Of a stretch of 64,000 nucleotides of DNA, positions 18,891-27,575 are shown piece after piece. A program made the translations under genes and the position numbers. The notes beneath the pieces are model-generated. The model searched no databases. It was given only the letters and a program-made list of their open reading frames with translations, and had not been told where the DNA came from. Position 1 is the first letter of the stretch; each line of letters begins with the position of its first letter. The DNA is from Faucicola mancuniensis (lineage in GTDB: Bacteria > Pseudomonadota > Gammaproteobacteria > Pseudomonadales > Moraxellaceae), in assembly GCF_046523945.1 (NCBI RefSeq), contig NZ_CP171363.1:2356001-2420000 (forward strand). The letters are read 5' to 3'.

Positions 18891-19757
18891 TTACTCCTGT
18901 GTTTGTCGTTTCTCTAAATCTTTTTGTATCTCTTCTAAAATCACTGGCAACTCTTTGAGATACTCTTGATATTGGCAAGCTATTGGGTGTTCGTTTTTGC
19001 AACCACGTTTTGCCCAATATTGTGCTTGCTCGGCATTATAAATGCGTTCATTGACATCAAGTGTCGCCAATCTGCCCATATACGCTTGCACAAGAAAATT
19101 TTGAGCATCCACAAGACCGCCTTCGGCTGATTTTTTAATCAATTCAAAGCCTTTCTTTCTATCGTCTGGGTTGCCAAGATAATAATAAATCGTCCCAAGT
19201 GTAAACTGTGCAGGTAAAAAGTTTTCATTGGATAATTGCTCTAGGGTGGTCATAGCGGTTTTGTTGTCTTGGTCGCTATTTAATACCAAATTGAGTTTTG
19301 CTGACGGTACGGTTTTGCTCGCCTGTGTCCACAACTCAATCGCCTTTTTAGGGTCTGACTTTACATTTTCATTACCAGTAAGATACATACCTGCCAAATT
19401 ATTTTTGGCATTATTATTGCCTTGTTCGGCGGATTTGCTGTACCAATCAAAGGCTTGTTTGGTATCTTTTTTTACTTGAATACCCAAATCATACATTTTG
19501 CCAATTTGAAATTGAGCGACCGCATCGCCTGTTTTGGCTTTGGCAAGCGTTTGTTCAAAATTAATGGTTTTGAGATATTCACGGCTGTTTTGCGGTGTTT
19601 CTGCATAGGCGTTAAATGTGCCGTATGGCGTGGTAAAGTGGTCGTATTTGGACGATTTGATTAGCTCCATTTCGCTTGGCGTGGGCGTTACTGTTTTGGC
19701 AATGGTGGGTTGTACCAAAGTGGCAAGTAGAAGGGCGGTTAAAAGGGGTTTTTTCAT
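18891..19757 (-). CDS. Exported Sel1-like repeat protein
   Basis: 288 residues with a signal peptide (1-20, ending QPTIA). Several Sel1/TPR-like units follow (AVAQFQIGKMYDLGIQVKKD, KQAFDWYSKSAEQGNNNAKN, LPAQFTLGTIYYYLGNPDD, KGFELIKKSAEGGLVDAQN), a helical solenoid used for protein contacts in the periplasm. The C-terminus is rich in Lys and Glu. It is first in the minus-strand series. IS copy 2 sits 66 bp upstream of its start and may have displaced or supplied its promoter. Confidence 0.82.
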   Translation of the reverse strand: MKKPLLTALLLATLVQPTIAKTVTPTPSEMELIKSSKYDHFTTPYGTFNAYAETPQNSREYLKTINFEQTLAKAKTGDAVAQFQIGKMYDLGIQVKKDTKQAFDWYSKSAEQGNNNAKNNLAGMYLTGNENVKSDPKKAIELWTQASKTVPSAKLNLVLNSDQDNKTAMTTLEQLSNENFLPAQFTLGTIYYYLGNPDDRKKGFELIKKSAEGGLVDAQNFLVQAYMGRLATLDVNERIYNAEQAQYWAKRGCKNEHPIACQYQEYLKELPVILEEIQKDLEKRQTQE

Positions 19758-19785
19758 AAAATCTCCTTTTGTTTAAAATTTGATA

Positions 19786-19819
19786 AAAACGGATAAAATC
19801 ACAATTTATCCGTTTTTTT
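19786..19819. terminator. Bidirectional hairpin between the Sel1 gene and IS copy 2
   Basis: A perfect 12-bp stem (19786-19797 with 19805-19816, core ACGGATAAA/TTTATCCGT) with a 7-nt loop and T runs on both strands. It lies 29 bp upstream of the Sel1 start, where it would block read-through from IS copy 2. Confidence 0.75.
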
Positions 19820-19823
19820 AATA

Positions 19824-20723
19824 GACCTCTTTCCAAACTAACCCAACTCGAAATTATAAATGGCACAAATCAAATTAACCCTTAAGCCAAAGCGTTTTCT
19901 GCGATTACGATAACGACAGGCTAGGATTTTAAAACGTTTGATTTTGCCGATAACATGTTCATTGGTTACCCGTTCAGAAGCTAATTCTCGATTGGCTTGT
20001 TTGTCAACTTTAGATAGTGGATTAAGCTTGGTTTTCTTTTTTGGGAATTTGCTATTGGCATGGTGTTTGTGTATGCCTTGATAGCCCGAATCTACTTGGA
20101 TTAAGATACTAGGCTTTATACGCATTTTTGAGTATTGGTAAAGTTTAAAGTCATGGGTTTTACCTTTGCTAAAATGGGTACAAAGTATTTTTTTGCTGTT
20201 TTTATCGACAACGATTTGTGCTTTTAAGGTGTGGTGTTTCTTTTTACCTGAGTATTGCCTGCGTTGCTTTTTTTGGGTCGCTCACAAGGTACTTCGGTTG
20301 CGTCTATCAGTACGGTTTCAAGGTTTGGGTCTTGCCATAAAGCCTTTTTGCTAGGTAGGGCAAAGTCTTTGTGGGCTATCAGTATGCTTTCTACCCATTT
20401 GATGGTTTTACAGACAGCACTTTCACTGATACCAAAGTCTTGCCCTAGGTGAAATTGGGTGCGATATTCTCGGTAGTAACTCAAAGTCAGCATGAGCTTG
20501 TTTTCTAGGCTGATTTCATTTTTCCTGCCACCTTTTTTGTGTTGTTCGTTGTATGCTTCTTGTAGTATGGTGAGCATATGAGTATAGGTACTTCTTTGGA
20601 TGCCAAAGTAGCGTTTAAATTGTGCGTCACTGAGTTTTTCTGCTTGTTCGGGTATCATGCTTTTGCTGTTTTTTCTAAAAATCAGTATTATACCAAATCA
20701 CTATTAAGGTTTGGAAAGAGGTC
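19824..20723 (-). mobile_element. IS5-family (IS427-like) insertion sequence, copy 2
   Basis: A 900-bp element with the same inverted repeats as copy 1 and TA on both sides (19822-19823 and 20724-20725). It has the same orientation and almost the same sequence; the one difference noticed by eye is a seventh A at 20268-20274. The two copies bracket a 3.25-kb block of exported-protein genes, a composite-transposon-like layout. Confidence 0.92.
19838..20658 (-). CDS. IS5-family transposase by -1 frameshift, copy 2
   Basis: OrfA (20224-20658) carries the helix-turn-helix part and the first Asp (IDATE). The second frame, down to 19838, carries VDSGYQG and the Glu region. In the second frame a TGA lies just before the A run, so it can only be entered by frameshift (or at the internal ATG 20125). 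With seven A's a -1 slip on A AAA AAA G joins the frames into about 273 residues. This is the usual IS427-group organisation and makes copy 2 the more likely active copy. Confidence 0.82.
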
Positions 20724-20742
20724 TAATGTTAAAAGTTAAAAC

Positions 20743-21441
20743 TTAATCAATCTCAGTTGTATCGCCATATTGCCCAATGATTTCACAATTGGTCGCTTCG
20801 GCTTGGCATTTGGCAAGTAATTGTTTAAATTCAGGTTGCTGTTGTGAAAATAAATGGTATTTATCTTCACGAGTTGTCCAATATACAGCGTATTGACCGT
20901 TGCTTTTTTGACCACGCAAAATCGCAATTAAATTTTCGCCCAAATTTTCGGTTTTTTTGACGACTTGGCAATCACTTTTTTTGCCGTATTTTTTGATGAT
21001 TTTTCTTACAACATCATGATTATAACTTTGGGTGTTTAGATGATTGGTTTTGTCAAGGCAAGACGCAAGGGCAAAATCCTCCATGCCCCATGTCATGGAT
21101 TGGTTGAAACTTGCATCGTCCCATGAATAAGAAGCCACACCCACCACACCTGTGCTAGGGCTTAACGCCACCGCAATATCGCTTTGCCCCCGCAAAACGG
21201 TCGGGTCGGGTTCAGGAGAAGGGGTGTAACCACCACTATCAGCGGTACAGACTTTCTCAAATATCGCATCCATTTTGCCAGTTACGAAGTTGGGTATGCC
21301 ACATAAATTGCCACCCATATCTATACCACGGTCTTGACAAGTACAACCTGCCATAGCCGATTGACTGACCGCCAATCCACCAAACGCACCGATAGCCAAT
21401 AGGCTTGATAACGCAAATTGTGTGAAAGAAGGTTTTTTCAT
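20743..21441 (-). CDS. Exported cysteine-containing protein, possibly DUF4189-like
   Basis: 232 residues from ATG 21441. The signal peptide is about 1-32 (ending SAMA). The first mature segment has a dense cysteine cluster (GCTCQDRG, LCGIPNF, EKVCTADSG) and a short proline-rich linker. The rest (IAVALSPSTGVVGVASYSWDD, then AL-type ASCLDKTN and SDCQVV) resembles the DUF4189 pattern of small periplasmic proteins. The assignment is tentative. It lies just outside IS copy 2 and reads towards it, ending about 20 bp from the element. Confidence 0.6.
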   Translation of the reverse strand: MKKPSFTQFALSSLLAIGAFGGLAVSQSAMAGCTCQDRGIDMGGNLCGIPNFVTGKMDAIFEKVCTADSGGYTPSPEPDPTVLRGQSDIAVALSPSTGVVGVASYSWDDASFNQSMTWGMEDFALASCLDKTNHLNTQSYNHDVVRKIIKKYGKKSDCQVVKKTENLGENLIAILRGQKSNGQYAVYWTTREDKYHLFSQQQPEFKQLLAKCQAEATNCEIIGQYGDTTEID

Positions 21442-21688
21442 GGGATTGCTTCTGCTTGTTAAAAAAATGGTTGTAGCTTGGGCAAAAAATAACACCCAAT
21501 ATTTTAAAATGAATTTTATTTGATAAATGTTTTATCATTCATTTATTATAGACCTTTAATATATTGGTTACAACCAATTATCAGTGTATTTTAACAAACA
21601 AAACTTGACACTTAACAATGTTTACCATTTATCTAATAAATTGTGAAATTTAAGTTTATTTTTATCAAAACAAATTAATGAGGTCTTT
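21442..21688. promoter_or_regulatory. Divergent intergenic region before the repeat lipoprotein
   Basis: A 247-bp AT-rich gap between oppositely oriented starts, so it must carry promoters in both directions. No strong dyad or leader is visible. An AATGAGG box lies just before the lipoprotein ATG. Confidence 0.35.
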
Positions 21689-22792
21689 ATGAAAAAACTT
21701 GCCACATTGCCTGTCATCATCGCTACCGCCTTGACAATCACAGCGTGTAATAATGATAACAACAGCCATAACAGCAACGCCAACAACAACCCAACTAACC
21801 CAACAACTAACCCAACAACTAACCCAACAACTAACCCAACAACTAACCCAACAACTAACCCAACAACTAACCCAACAACTAACCCAACAACTAACCCAAC
21901 AACTAACCCAACAACGAATCCAACAACGAATCCAACAACGAATCCAACAACGAATCCAACAACGAATCCAACAACGAATCCAACAACGAATCCAAATAAT
22001 GCAACCCAAACAGGCATATACCAACTGGACGCAATGCCACAAACAAAAGACCAATATATCCAACAAGCCAACGACCGAGCCAAACAAGGCTATGCCATCG
22101 TAACACCTACGACCGAAGGTATGCTAAGCTACAAGCCAAATACCGCCGTTGGCATTGAATATAAAGCGTTGGACGCAAATACCAATGACATTAATGTACT
22201 CAATGACATGGGAAAACAAGGCTATTTGTTTAAATCGCCAAGTTATGACAACGATTTTAAACTGTTTGATTTGTACATGAAAAATACCAGCAGTCCAAAA
22301 ACTTATGAATACCAAGCCTTCAGCATGAATGACGACTTTTTGACCCAAGCCAACGAAGCAGGCAAAAACAGCTGGCGTTATCTCACCATGTTGATGATTC
22401 CTAATCCACAACATTTGTATGTAAAAGACGGCTCTAACGTCAATTATCAATACGCCACCGAGCCTGATTTGAATAGTATCGAGAAACTGCGTGAACAAAT
22501 TACCAATCGTGCTAAAGACGGCTGGGTGTATCGTGGTGGTATGGTGGTTGGTACAACACATTCGCAAGTGTTTGAAAAAGCGTCTAACCAATCCCAAGCG
22601 ATTAGCTGTGACGTAGTGGATATGCCAAATGACAAAGTAGATATTAATGTGATGAATGATTATGCAAAAAAAGGATATCTGTCTTTGGGTAAACAAACAG
22701 CCGTTACAAATACAGGCATGCAATCCACTGAAATATTTTGTAGTGGCTTAAATAATGTGATTTGGCAACTATCAGGTGCGATGTTGCCATAA
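21689..22792 (+). CDS. Lipoprotein with (NPTT)16 stalk and repeated C-terminal units
   Basis: 367 residues. A lipoprotein signal with lipobox TITAC (Cys20) is followed by an Asn-rich segment, 16 tandem NPTT units and a C-terminal region of about 260 residues. That region contains about five diverged copies of a short unit built on an (N/A)xxGKxGY-like core (DRAKQGYAIV, NDMGKQGYLF, NEAGKNSWRY, NRAKDGWVYR, NDYAKKGYLS). It looks like a surface domain held off the membrane by a flexible stalk. No family recognised. Unit loss or gain changes stalk length without shifting the frame. Confidence 0.8.
   Translation: MKKLATLPVIIATALTITACNNDNNSHNSNANNNPTNPTTNPTTNPTTNPTTNPTTNPTTNPTTNPTTNPTTNPTTNPTTNPTTNPTTNPTTNPTTNPTTNPNNATQTGIYQLDAMPQTKDQYIQQANDRAKQGYAIVTPTTEGMLSYKPNTAVGIEYKALDANTNDINVLNDMGKQGYLFKSPSYDNDFKLFDLYMKNTSSPKTYEYQAFSMNDDFLTQANEAGKNSWRYLTMLMIPNPQHLYVKDGSNVNYQYATEPDLNSIEKLREQITNRAKDGWVYRGGMVVGTTHSQVFEKASNQSQAISCDVVDMPNDKVDINVMNDYAKKGYLSLGKQTAVTNTGMQSTEIFCSGLNNVIWQLSGAMLP
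21797..21988 (+). repeat. 12-bp tandem repeat, 16 units, in frame
   Basis: Sixteen exact 12-bp periods encoding Asn-Pro-Thr-Thr. Units 1-9 read AACCCAACAACT, unit 10 is a hybrid ending in ACG, and units 11-16 read AATCCAACAACG. The two blocks differ only at synonymous positions, which indicates two separate expansion events or block exchange. Long open frames on all strands here are a by-product of the period. Confidence 0.97.
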
Positions 22793-22849
22793 ACACCAAA
22801 AAGTTCATAACATTATCAAAACCCACTTGGTGTTATCCTTGCCAAAATT

Positions 22850-22858
22850 TGTTATAAT
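22850..22858 (+). promoter_or_regulatory. Extended -10 promoter of mnmA
   Basis: TGTTATAAT, a consensus -10 with an extended TG, 31 bp before the mnmA start. No good -35 is visible, which an extended -10 can tolerate. Confidence 0.6.
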
Positions 22859-22889
22859 AGCTCTTAAATTTTAACAATTAAGAAAAAAT

Positions 22890-24053
22890 ATGACAAATTC
22901 AAACGCTTTTAATTTATCTGATATCAAAAACCCTGCCGATACCAAAGTGATTGTCGGTATGTCTGGCGGGGTTGATAGCTCCGTTTCCGCAGTTTTGCTC
23001 AAAAATATGGGCTTCAACGTAGAAGGCTTGTTCATGAAAAACTGGGAAGAAGATGACGGCACAGAATATTGCACCGCCATCACCGACCTAGCCGATGCCC
23101 AAGCCGTAGCCGACAAAATCGGCATAAAACTGCACACAGCAAATTTTGCAATGGAATATTGGGACAGAGTTTTTGAGCATTTTTTGGCAGAATACCAAGC
23201 AGGTCGCACGCCAAATCCCGATATTTTGTGTAATAAAGAAGTCAAATTTAAAGCCTTTTTGGATTATGCTTTGACATTGGGGGCGGATTATATCGCCACA
23301 GGGCATTATACACGGCGTGGATTTACCGATGAAAACGGCAAGGCGGAACTTTTGCGTGGTTTGGATAACAACAAAGACCAAAGTTATTTTTTGCACGCTG
23401 TTAGTGGCGATAAAATCGCCAAAACGCTCTTCCCTGTTGGCGAATTGGAAAAACCCGAAGTCCGAAAAATCGCTGAAGAATACGACCTTGCAACCGCTAA
23501 AAAGAAAGACTCAACAGGCATTTGTTTTATCGGTGAAAGACGCTTTAAAGACTTTTTGCAACAATATTTACCTGCCAAAAAAGGTGATATCTACACCGAT
23601 GACGGCATAAAAATCGGCACGCATGACGGCTTGATGTATTACACACTTGGGCAACGTGGTGGAATCGGCATTGGTGGCGTGAAAAATCGCCCAGAAGAGC
23701 CTTGGTTTGTGCTATATAAAGACCTTGAACAAAACCGCTTAATCGTGGGACAAGGACACGAACATTCTATGCTACAATCAACCGAATTGACCGCCTATAA
23801 ATTGGATTGGATTGTAAATCCGCCGAGTGAAATTTTTAGCGAAAATGGGCTAAAATGCACCGCCAAAACTCGCTATCGTCAGCCAGACCAGGCTTGTACG
23901 GTGTATGCGATTGATAATGGCGAAAAGGTAAAAGTCGTATTTGACGAACCACAAAGAGCCGTTACGCAAGGGCAATCGTGTGTGTTTTATATTGATGACG
24001 TTTGTCTTGGTGGTGGGGTGATTGATAGCATTAATGCACCAACGCATTTATAA
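22890..24053 (+). CDS. mnmA: tRNA-specific 2-thiouridylase
   Basis: Thiolates U34 of tRNA(Lys, Glu, Gln). 387 residues with the PP-loop ATPase motif SGGVDSS (25-31), the catalytic cysteine in NPDILCN, the second cysteine in STGICFI and the C-terminal barrel (TLGQRGGIGIGG, VVFDEPQRAVTQGQS). Intact and of usual length. The response-regulator gene starts 13 bp after its stop and may be co-transcribed. Confidence 0.97.
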   Translation: MTNSNAFNLSDIKNPADTKVIVGMSGGVDSSVSAVLLKNMGFNVEGLFMKNWEEDDGTEYCTAITDLADAQAVADKIGIKLHTANFAMEYWDRVFEHFLAEYQAGRTPNPDILCNKEVKFKAFLDYALTLGADYIATGHYTRRGFTDENGKAELLRGLDNNKDQSYFLHAVSGDKIAKTLFPVGELEKPEVRKIAEEYDLATAKKKDSTGICFIGERRFKDFLQQYLPAKKGDIYTDDGIKIGTHDGLMYYTLGQRGGIGIGGVKNRPEEPWFVLYKDLEQNRLIVGQGHEHSMLQSTELTAYKLDWIVNPPSEIFSENGLKCTAKTRYRQPDQACTVYAIDNGEKVKVVFDEPQRAVTQGQSCVFYIDDVCLGGGVIDSINAPTHL

Positions 24054-24066
24054 AAGATTAAAGCAC

Positions 24067-24822
24067 ATGAACGCACCGCATATTTTACTGATTGAAGACG
24101 ACCCAGCGATTGCCAGTACCTTACAATTTGCCTTAGAACGTGAAAATTGGCAAACCACATGGCTTGAAACCGCCAATCAAGTCGTTCCTTTTTTGCAAAA
24201 AACCGAACAATTATCAGCCATTATCATGGACGTGGGTTTGCCTGATGGTGATGGTTTTAGCCTTTGCCAAAAAGTGCGATTTGGTGAATATCATAATCAT
24301 GTGCCAATCCTTTTTTTGACCGCTCGTGATGATGAGTTGGATAAAATCATTGGGCTAGAAATGGGTGCGGATGACTATATTACCAAGCCTTTTAGCCCAA
24401 GAGAAATCATCGCTCGTATCAAAGCAATTTTACGCCGAGAAGAAATTTACCAACAAAAATCTATTAATAATGAATTAGATAAACATTTGGATAAAAAAAT
24501 TGTCAATTTATGTCAAGATTTTGACAAAAATTTGGCGTGCGGACATTGGCAATACCAAGATACCATTTATCAATTAATATTAAATAATCATATTTTACCA
24601 TTAAGTAAAACTGAACTGTCAATCATGCTAACTTTGATAGAACGACCCAATCATATTTTTAGCCGTGAACAGATTTTAGCCAATATCAGCGATTTTCCAG
24701 AACATCGCCTAGCTCGCACCATCGACAGCCATATCAAAACTTTACGCCAAAAAATTGCCGAAATTTCGCCCCATGTTGAGATAATCATTACCCATCGTGG
24801 CTTGGGCTATAGTTTGCAATGA
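24067..24822 (+). CDS. OmpR/PhoB-type response regulator, orphan
   Basis: 251 residues. Receiver domain with the acidic pair in LIEDDPAI, phospho-acceptor Asp in IIMDVGLPDGDG, T in LTARDD and Lys in ITKPFSP. It is followed by an unusually long, charged linker (about residues 125-165) and a winged-helix DNA-binding domain ending in RTIDSHIKTLRQKI and HRGLGYSLQ. It resembles CreB/QseB-type regulators. No histidine kinase lies next to it; tgt follows with its own promoter. Start ATG 24067 matches the family; an upstream in-frame start would overlap mnmA. Confidence 0.88.
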   Translation: MNAPHILLIEDDPAIASTLQFALERENWQTTWLETANQVVPFLQKTEQLSAIIMDVGLPDGDGFSLCQKVRFGEYHNHVPILFLTARDDELDKIIGLEMGADDYITKPFSPREIIARIKAILRREEIYQQKSINNELDKHLDKKIVNLCQDFDKNLACGHWQYQDTIYQLILNNHILPLSKTELSIMLTLIERPNHIFSREQILANISDFPEHRLARTIDSHIKTLRQKIAEISPHVEIIITHRGLGYSLQ

Positions 24823-24852
24823 TGTTTGTTTGATGAATTTTTGCAAAATTTC

Positions 24853-24861
24853 TGTTATAAT
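24853..24861 (+). promoter_or_regulatory. Extended -10 promoter of tgt
   Basis: TGTTATAAT 36 bp before the tgt start, the same extended -10 as at mnmA. Confidence 0.6.
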
Positions 24862-24896
24862 CGTGCGTTCTTACAATCAATCAATTTAACAAACCT

Positions 24897-26030
24897 ATGA
24901 AATTTACCTTACACAAAACCGATAAAACTTCTCGTGCCAGACGTGGTACGGTTCATCTCGCTCATGGCGACGTGCAAACCCCAGCTTTTATGCCTGTCGG
25001 CACGTATGGTACGGTCAAAGGTATGTTGCCACGAGATATCCATGAGATTGGTGCGGATATTATTTTGGGCAATACCTTTCATCTATGGCTACGTCCGACC
25101 ACGGCAGTGATTGACACCTTTGGCGGATTGCATGATTTTATCGGTTGGAACAAGCCGATTCTGACCGATTCTGGCGGATTTCAAGTGTTTAGCCTTGGGG
25201 CAATGCGAAAAATCAAAGAAGAAGGTGTGTATTTTCGCTCACCTATTGATGGTGCAAAAGTGTTTTTGTCACCAGAAATTTCTATGCAAATCCAAAAATC
25301 GCTTAATTCCGACATCGTTATGCAGTTTGACGAATGTACGCCCTACCCTGCCACCCATATTGAAGCGGACAAATCACTTGAATTGTCTTTGCGTTGGGGC
25401 AAACGTTGCCTTGATGAACATCAAAAATTAGGCAACAAAAATGCGTTATTTGGCATTATTCAAGGTAGTATGTATGCCGATTTACGCCAAAAATCATTGG
25501 AAGGCTTGTTAAATATTGGCTTTGACGGCTATGCGATTGGCGGATTGTCCGTTGGCGAACCCAAAGAAGAGATGATAAAAGTCTTGGACTACCTGCCAGA
25601 CGATATGCCCCATGACAAGCCAAGATATTTGATGGGCGTTGGCAAACCTGAAGACATCGTGGAAGCGGTTCGCCGTGGTGTGGATATGTTTGACTGCGTC
25701 ATGCCAACTCGTAACGCTCGTAATGGGCATTTGTTTGTCAGTACAGGCGTGGTAAAAATCAAAAACGCAAGCCACCGTTTTGACGAAAATCCGCTAGATG
25801 AAGAATGTGATTGTTATACTTGTAAAAATTTTAGCCGTGCTTATCTGCACCATTTGCACAAATGTGGCGAAATGCTATCGGCACAACTGGCGACCATTCA
25901 CAATTTACGCTATTATCAAAACCTCATGCAACACATTCGTACCGCGATTGAAAATGATAATTTTGACGAATTTGTCAAAACCTTTTATCAAAAACAAGGG
26001 CGAGACGTGCCAGCGGTTGAGTTAAAATAG
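24897..26030 (+). CDS. tgt: Queuine tRNA-ribosyltransferase
   Basis: Exchanges guanine 34 for preQ1 in Asp, Asn, His and Tyr tRNAs. 377 residues; TDSGGFQVFSLG carries the proton-acceptor Asp, FDGYAIGGLSVGE the base-binding segment, DMFDCVMPTRNARNG the nucleophile region, and CDCYTCKNFSRAYLHHL the zinc ligands. Intact and of normal length. Confidence 0.98.
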   Translation: MKFTLHKTDKTSRARRGTVHLAHGDVQTPAFMPVGTYGTVKGMLPRDIHEIGADIILGNTFHLWLRPTTAVIDTFGGLHDFIGWNKPILTDSGGFQVFSLGAMRKIKEEGVYFRSPIDGAKVFLSPEISMQIQKSLNSDIVMQFDECTPYPATHIEADKSLELSLRWGKRCLDEHQKLGNKNALFGIIQGSMYADLRQKSLEGLLNIGFDGYAIGGLSVGEPKEEMIKVLDYLPDDMPHDKPRYLMGVGKPEDIVEAVRRGVDMFDCVMPTRNARNGHLFVSTGVVKIKNASHRFDENPLDEECDCYTCKNFSRAYLHHLHKCGEMLSAQLATIHNLRYYQNLMQHIRTAIENDNFDEFVKTFYQKQGRDVPAVELK

Positions 26031-26043
26031 CTAAAACTTGTAT

Positions 26044-27243
26044 TTATAAACTTAACTGCAATGCTTTGCCTTGCAACATAATCGGCTCAAAATGCGATAA
26101 AATATAGCTTTTATCGCAATTCTCAACAGCCCTACTCCAGTTCGGCTTTTTGTCTTTGTCCACAATTAACGCTCGCACTCCTTCACGAAAATCGGCATAA
26201 TAACAGCAATGCACCGCCACGTTAAATTCTAATTGCAAAATCTCGGCAAGCGACAGCATTTTTGCTTTGACAAAAAATTCATAGGTCAAATGTGCGGTAA
26301 CAGGACAGCCATACTCATAAGTGTCAATCGCTTGGGTAAACCACTCGTCATCAGCAAATTGTTGTCGCAACGCTGGATTTTTTAACGCCTTATCAATGTC
26401 TAACATATCACCTTGATTGACGATAGTTTGAATGGTTTGCCAATGCTTGATAACTTTGCTATCGGCTAAATGTGTGAGCGTGTGCAGTTGGCTCAAGGCG
26501 TGGCTGACAATGGCATGAGCGGTTTTTTGGCTGTGCCAATCGGCATTTAACAAGCTGTCAATGGCGTTTTGTCTGTCTTCACTTTTCATGGCAAATTCGG
26601 CTAAATTTAACAACAATGCGTCTTTGGCATTGCCATTTGCCCCTGTCAAACCAAAAAACAAGCCAACTTGGGCGGGCATTTTTTGTAAAAACCAACTGCC
26701 TGTCGCATCAGGAAATAAACCAATGTTGATTTCTGGCATAGCAAAGCGTGTCGTTTCGGTAACGATACGATGACTACAAGTCGCCACCAAACCCAAGCCA
26801 CCGCCCATCACAATGCCAGTCGCCCAAGCGATAATCGGCTTTGGATAAGTCGCCATGTAGTGATTAAGCTGATATTCATGGCGAAAAAAAGTGGTAAAAT
26901 AATTTGGCTCGTCCATGATAATGCTCGCATTATCGACGATAATCGGCTGAGTTATCATGGCTTCGTACAGTTTTCGGATATTGCCACCTGCACAAAATGC
27001 CTTTTCGCCTGTGCTTTGTAAAAATACGGCGACAATTTGGCTATCGTTTTGCCATTGTTTTAAGGTTTGGAAAATGGCTTGACACATCTCAAGACTGGCA
27101 GAATTTAAGGCTTTAGGTTCGTTTAGGGTAATCACGCCCAATATTTTGCCGTCTTTTGTGGATAATTTTTCAAATAATACTTTATCAAAGTCTGTATCAT
27201 CATAATTGACAAGCTGATTTTTGGTTGTATTCGCTGATATCAT
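26044..27243 (-). CDS. Enoyl-CoA hydratase/isomerase family, 3-hydroxyisobutyryl-CoA hydrolase-like
   Basis: 399 residues, the length of the HIBCH subgroup rather than plain enoyl-CoA hydratase (about 260). Crotonase-fold segments are FCAGGNIRKLYEA and GIVMGGGLGLVATCSHRI (oxyanion hole), and the catalytic-loop MPEINIGLFPDATGSWFL has the Glu and Asp of the hydrolases. The C-terminal helical region with REGVRALIVDKDKKPNW is also subgroup-typical. Probable role: valine degradation. No other catabolic gene is adjacent. Confidence 0.85.
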   Translation of the reverse strand: MISANTTKNQLVNYDDTDFDKVLFEKLSTKDGKILGVITLNEPKALNSASLEMCQAIFQTLKQWQNDSQIVAVFLQSTGEKAFCAGGNIRKLYEAMITQPIIVDNASIIMDEPNYFTTFFRHEYQLNHYMATYPKPIIAWATGIVMGGGLGLVATCSHRIVTETTRFAMPEINIGLFPDATGSWFLQKMPAQVGLFFGLTGANGNAKDALLLNLAEFAMKSEDRQNAIDSLLNADWHSQKTAHAIVSHALSQLHTLTHLADSKVIKHWQTIQTIVNQGDMLDIDKALKNPALRQQFADDEWFTQAIDTYEYGCPVTAHLTYEFFVKAKMLSLAEILQLEFNVAVHCCYYADFREGVRALIVDKDKKPNWSRAVENCDKSYILSHFEPIMLQGKALQLSL

Positions 27244-27575
27244 GTGGTTTTTTATCCTTTATTGTCTGTCTGATAAGCTAAATATCATAACTCAAATTTT
27301 TATCTAAAAAAAGCGTGTTTTTTAAATAAGCCAAACTAACGATATAAAATGCTACACACATTGAACCAAATGCTTTAAAAAACACTATATTCATAAAAAA
27401 AATAGTTATCACTTTTACATTTATTTTTGTGATTTTTCAAAAAAAAATGATTGCAAAATATTTTTTTTTGTTTAATACTAATCCGATAAGTTAAAGTTTG
27501 CAAATTTTTGTAAATTTGCGTAACGTTAATCAAATTTTTAAACATTTTTCCTTTTTAAAGACTTCGGGAGGAAGT
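27244..27575. promoter_or_regulatory. AT-rich divergent region, hydrolase/AGCS symporter
   Basis: A 332-bp gap with no gene. It is very AT-rich with several long A and T runs (27425-27470) that suggest bent DNA. A TAACGTTA palindrome lies near 27520 and a strong GGGAGGAAG ribosome site just before 27576. No hairpin or riboswitch-like fold was seen. Confidence 0.4.

Noticed and set aside
21797..21988. CRISPR-like repetition
   Set aside because: The units are contiguous, 12 bp long and have no spacers; this is a coding tandem repeat.
21622..22106. Several long open frames on both strands across the NPTT repeat
   Set aside because: They arise from the 12-bp period, which excludes stops in all frames; only the frame with signal peptide and lipobox is supported.
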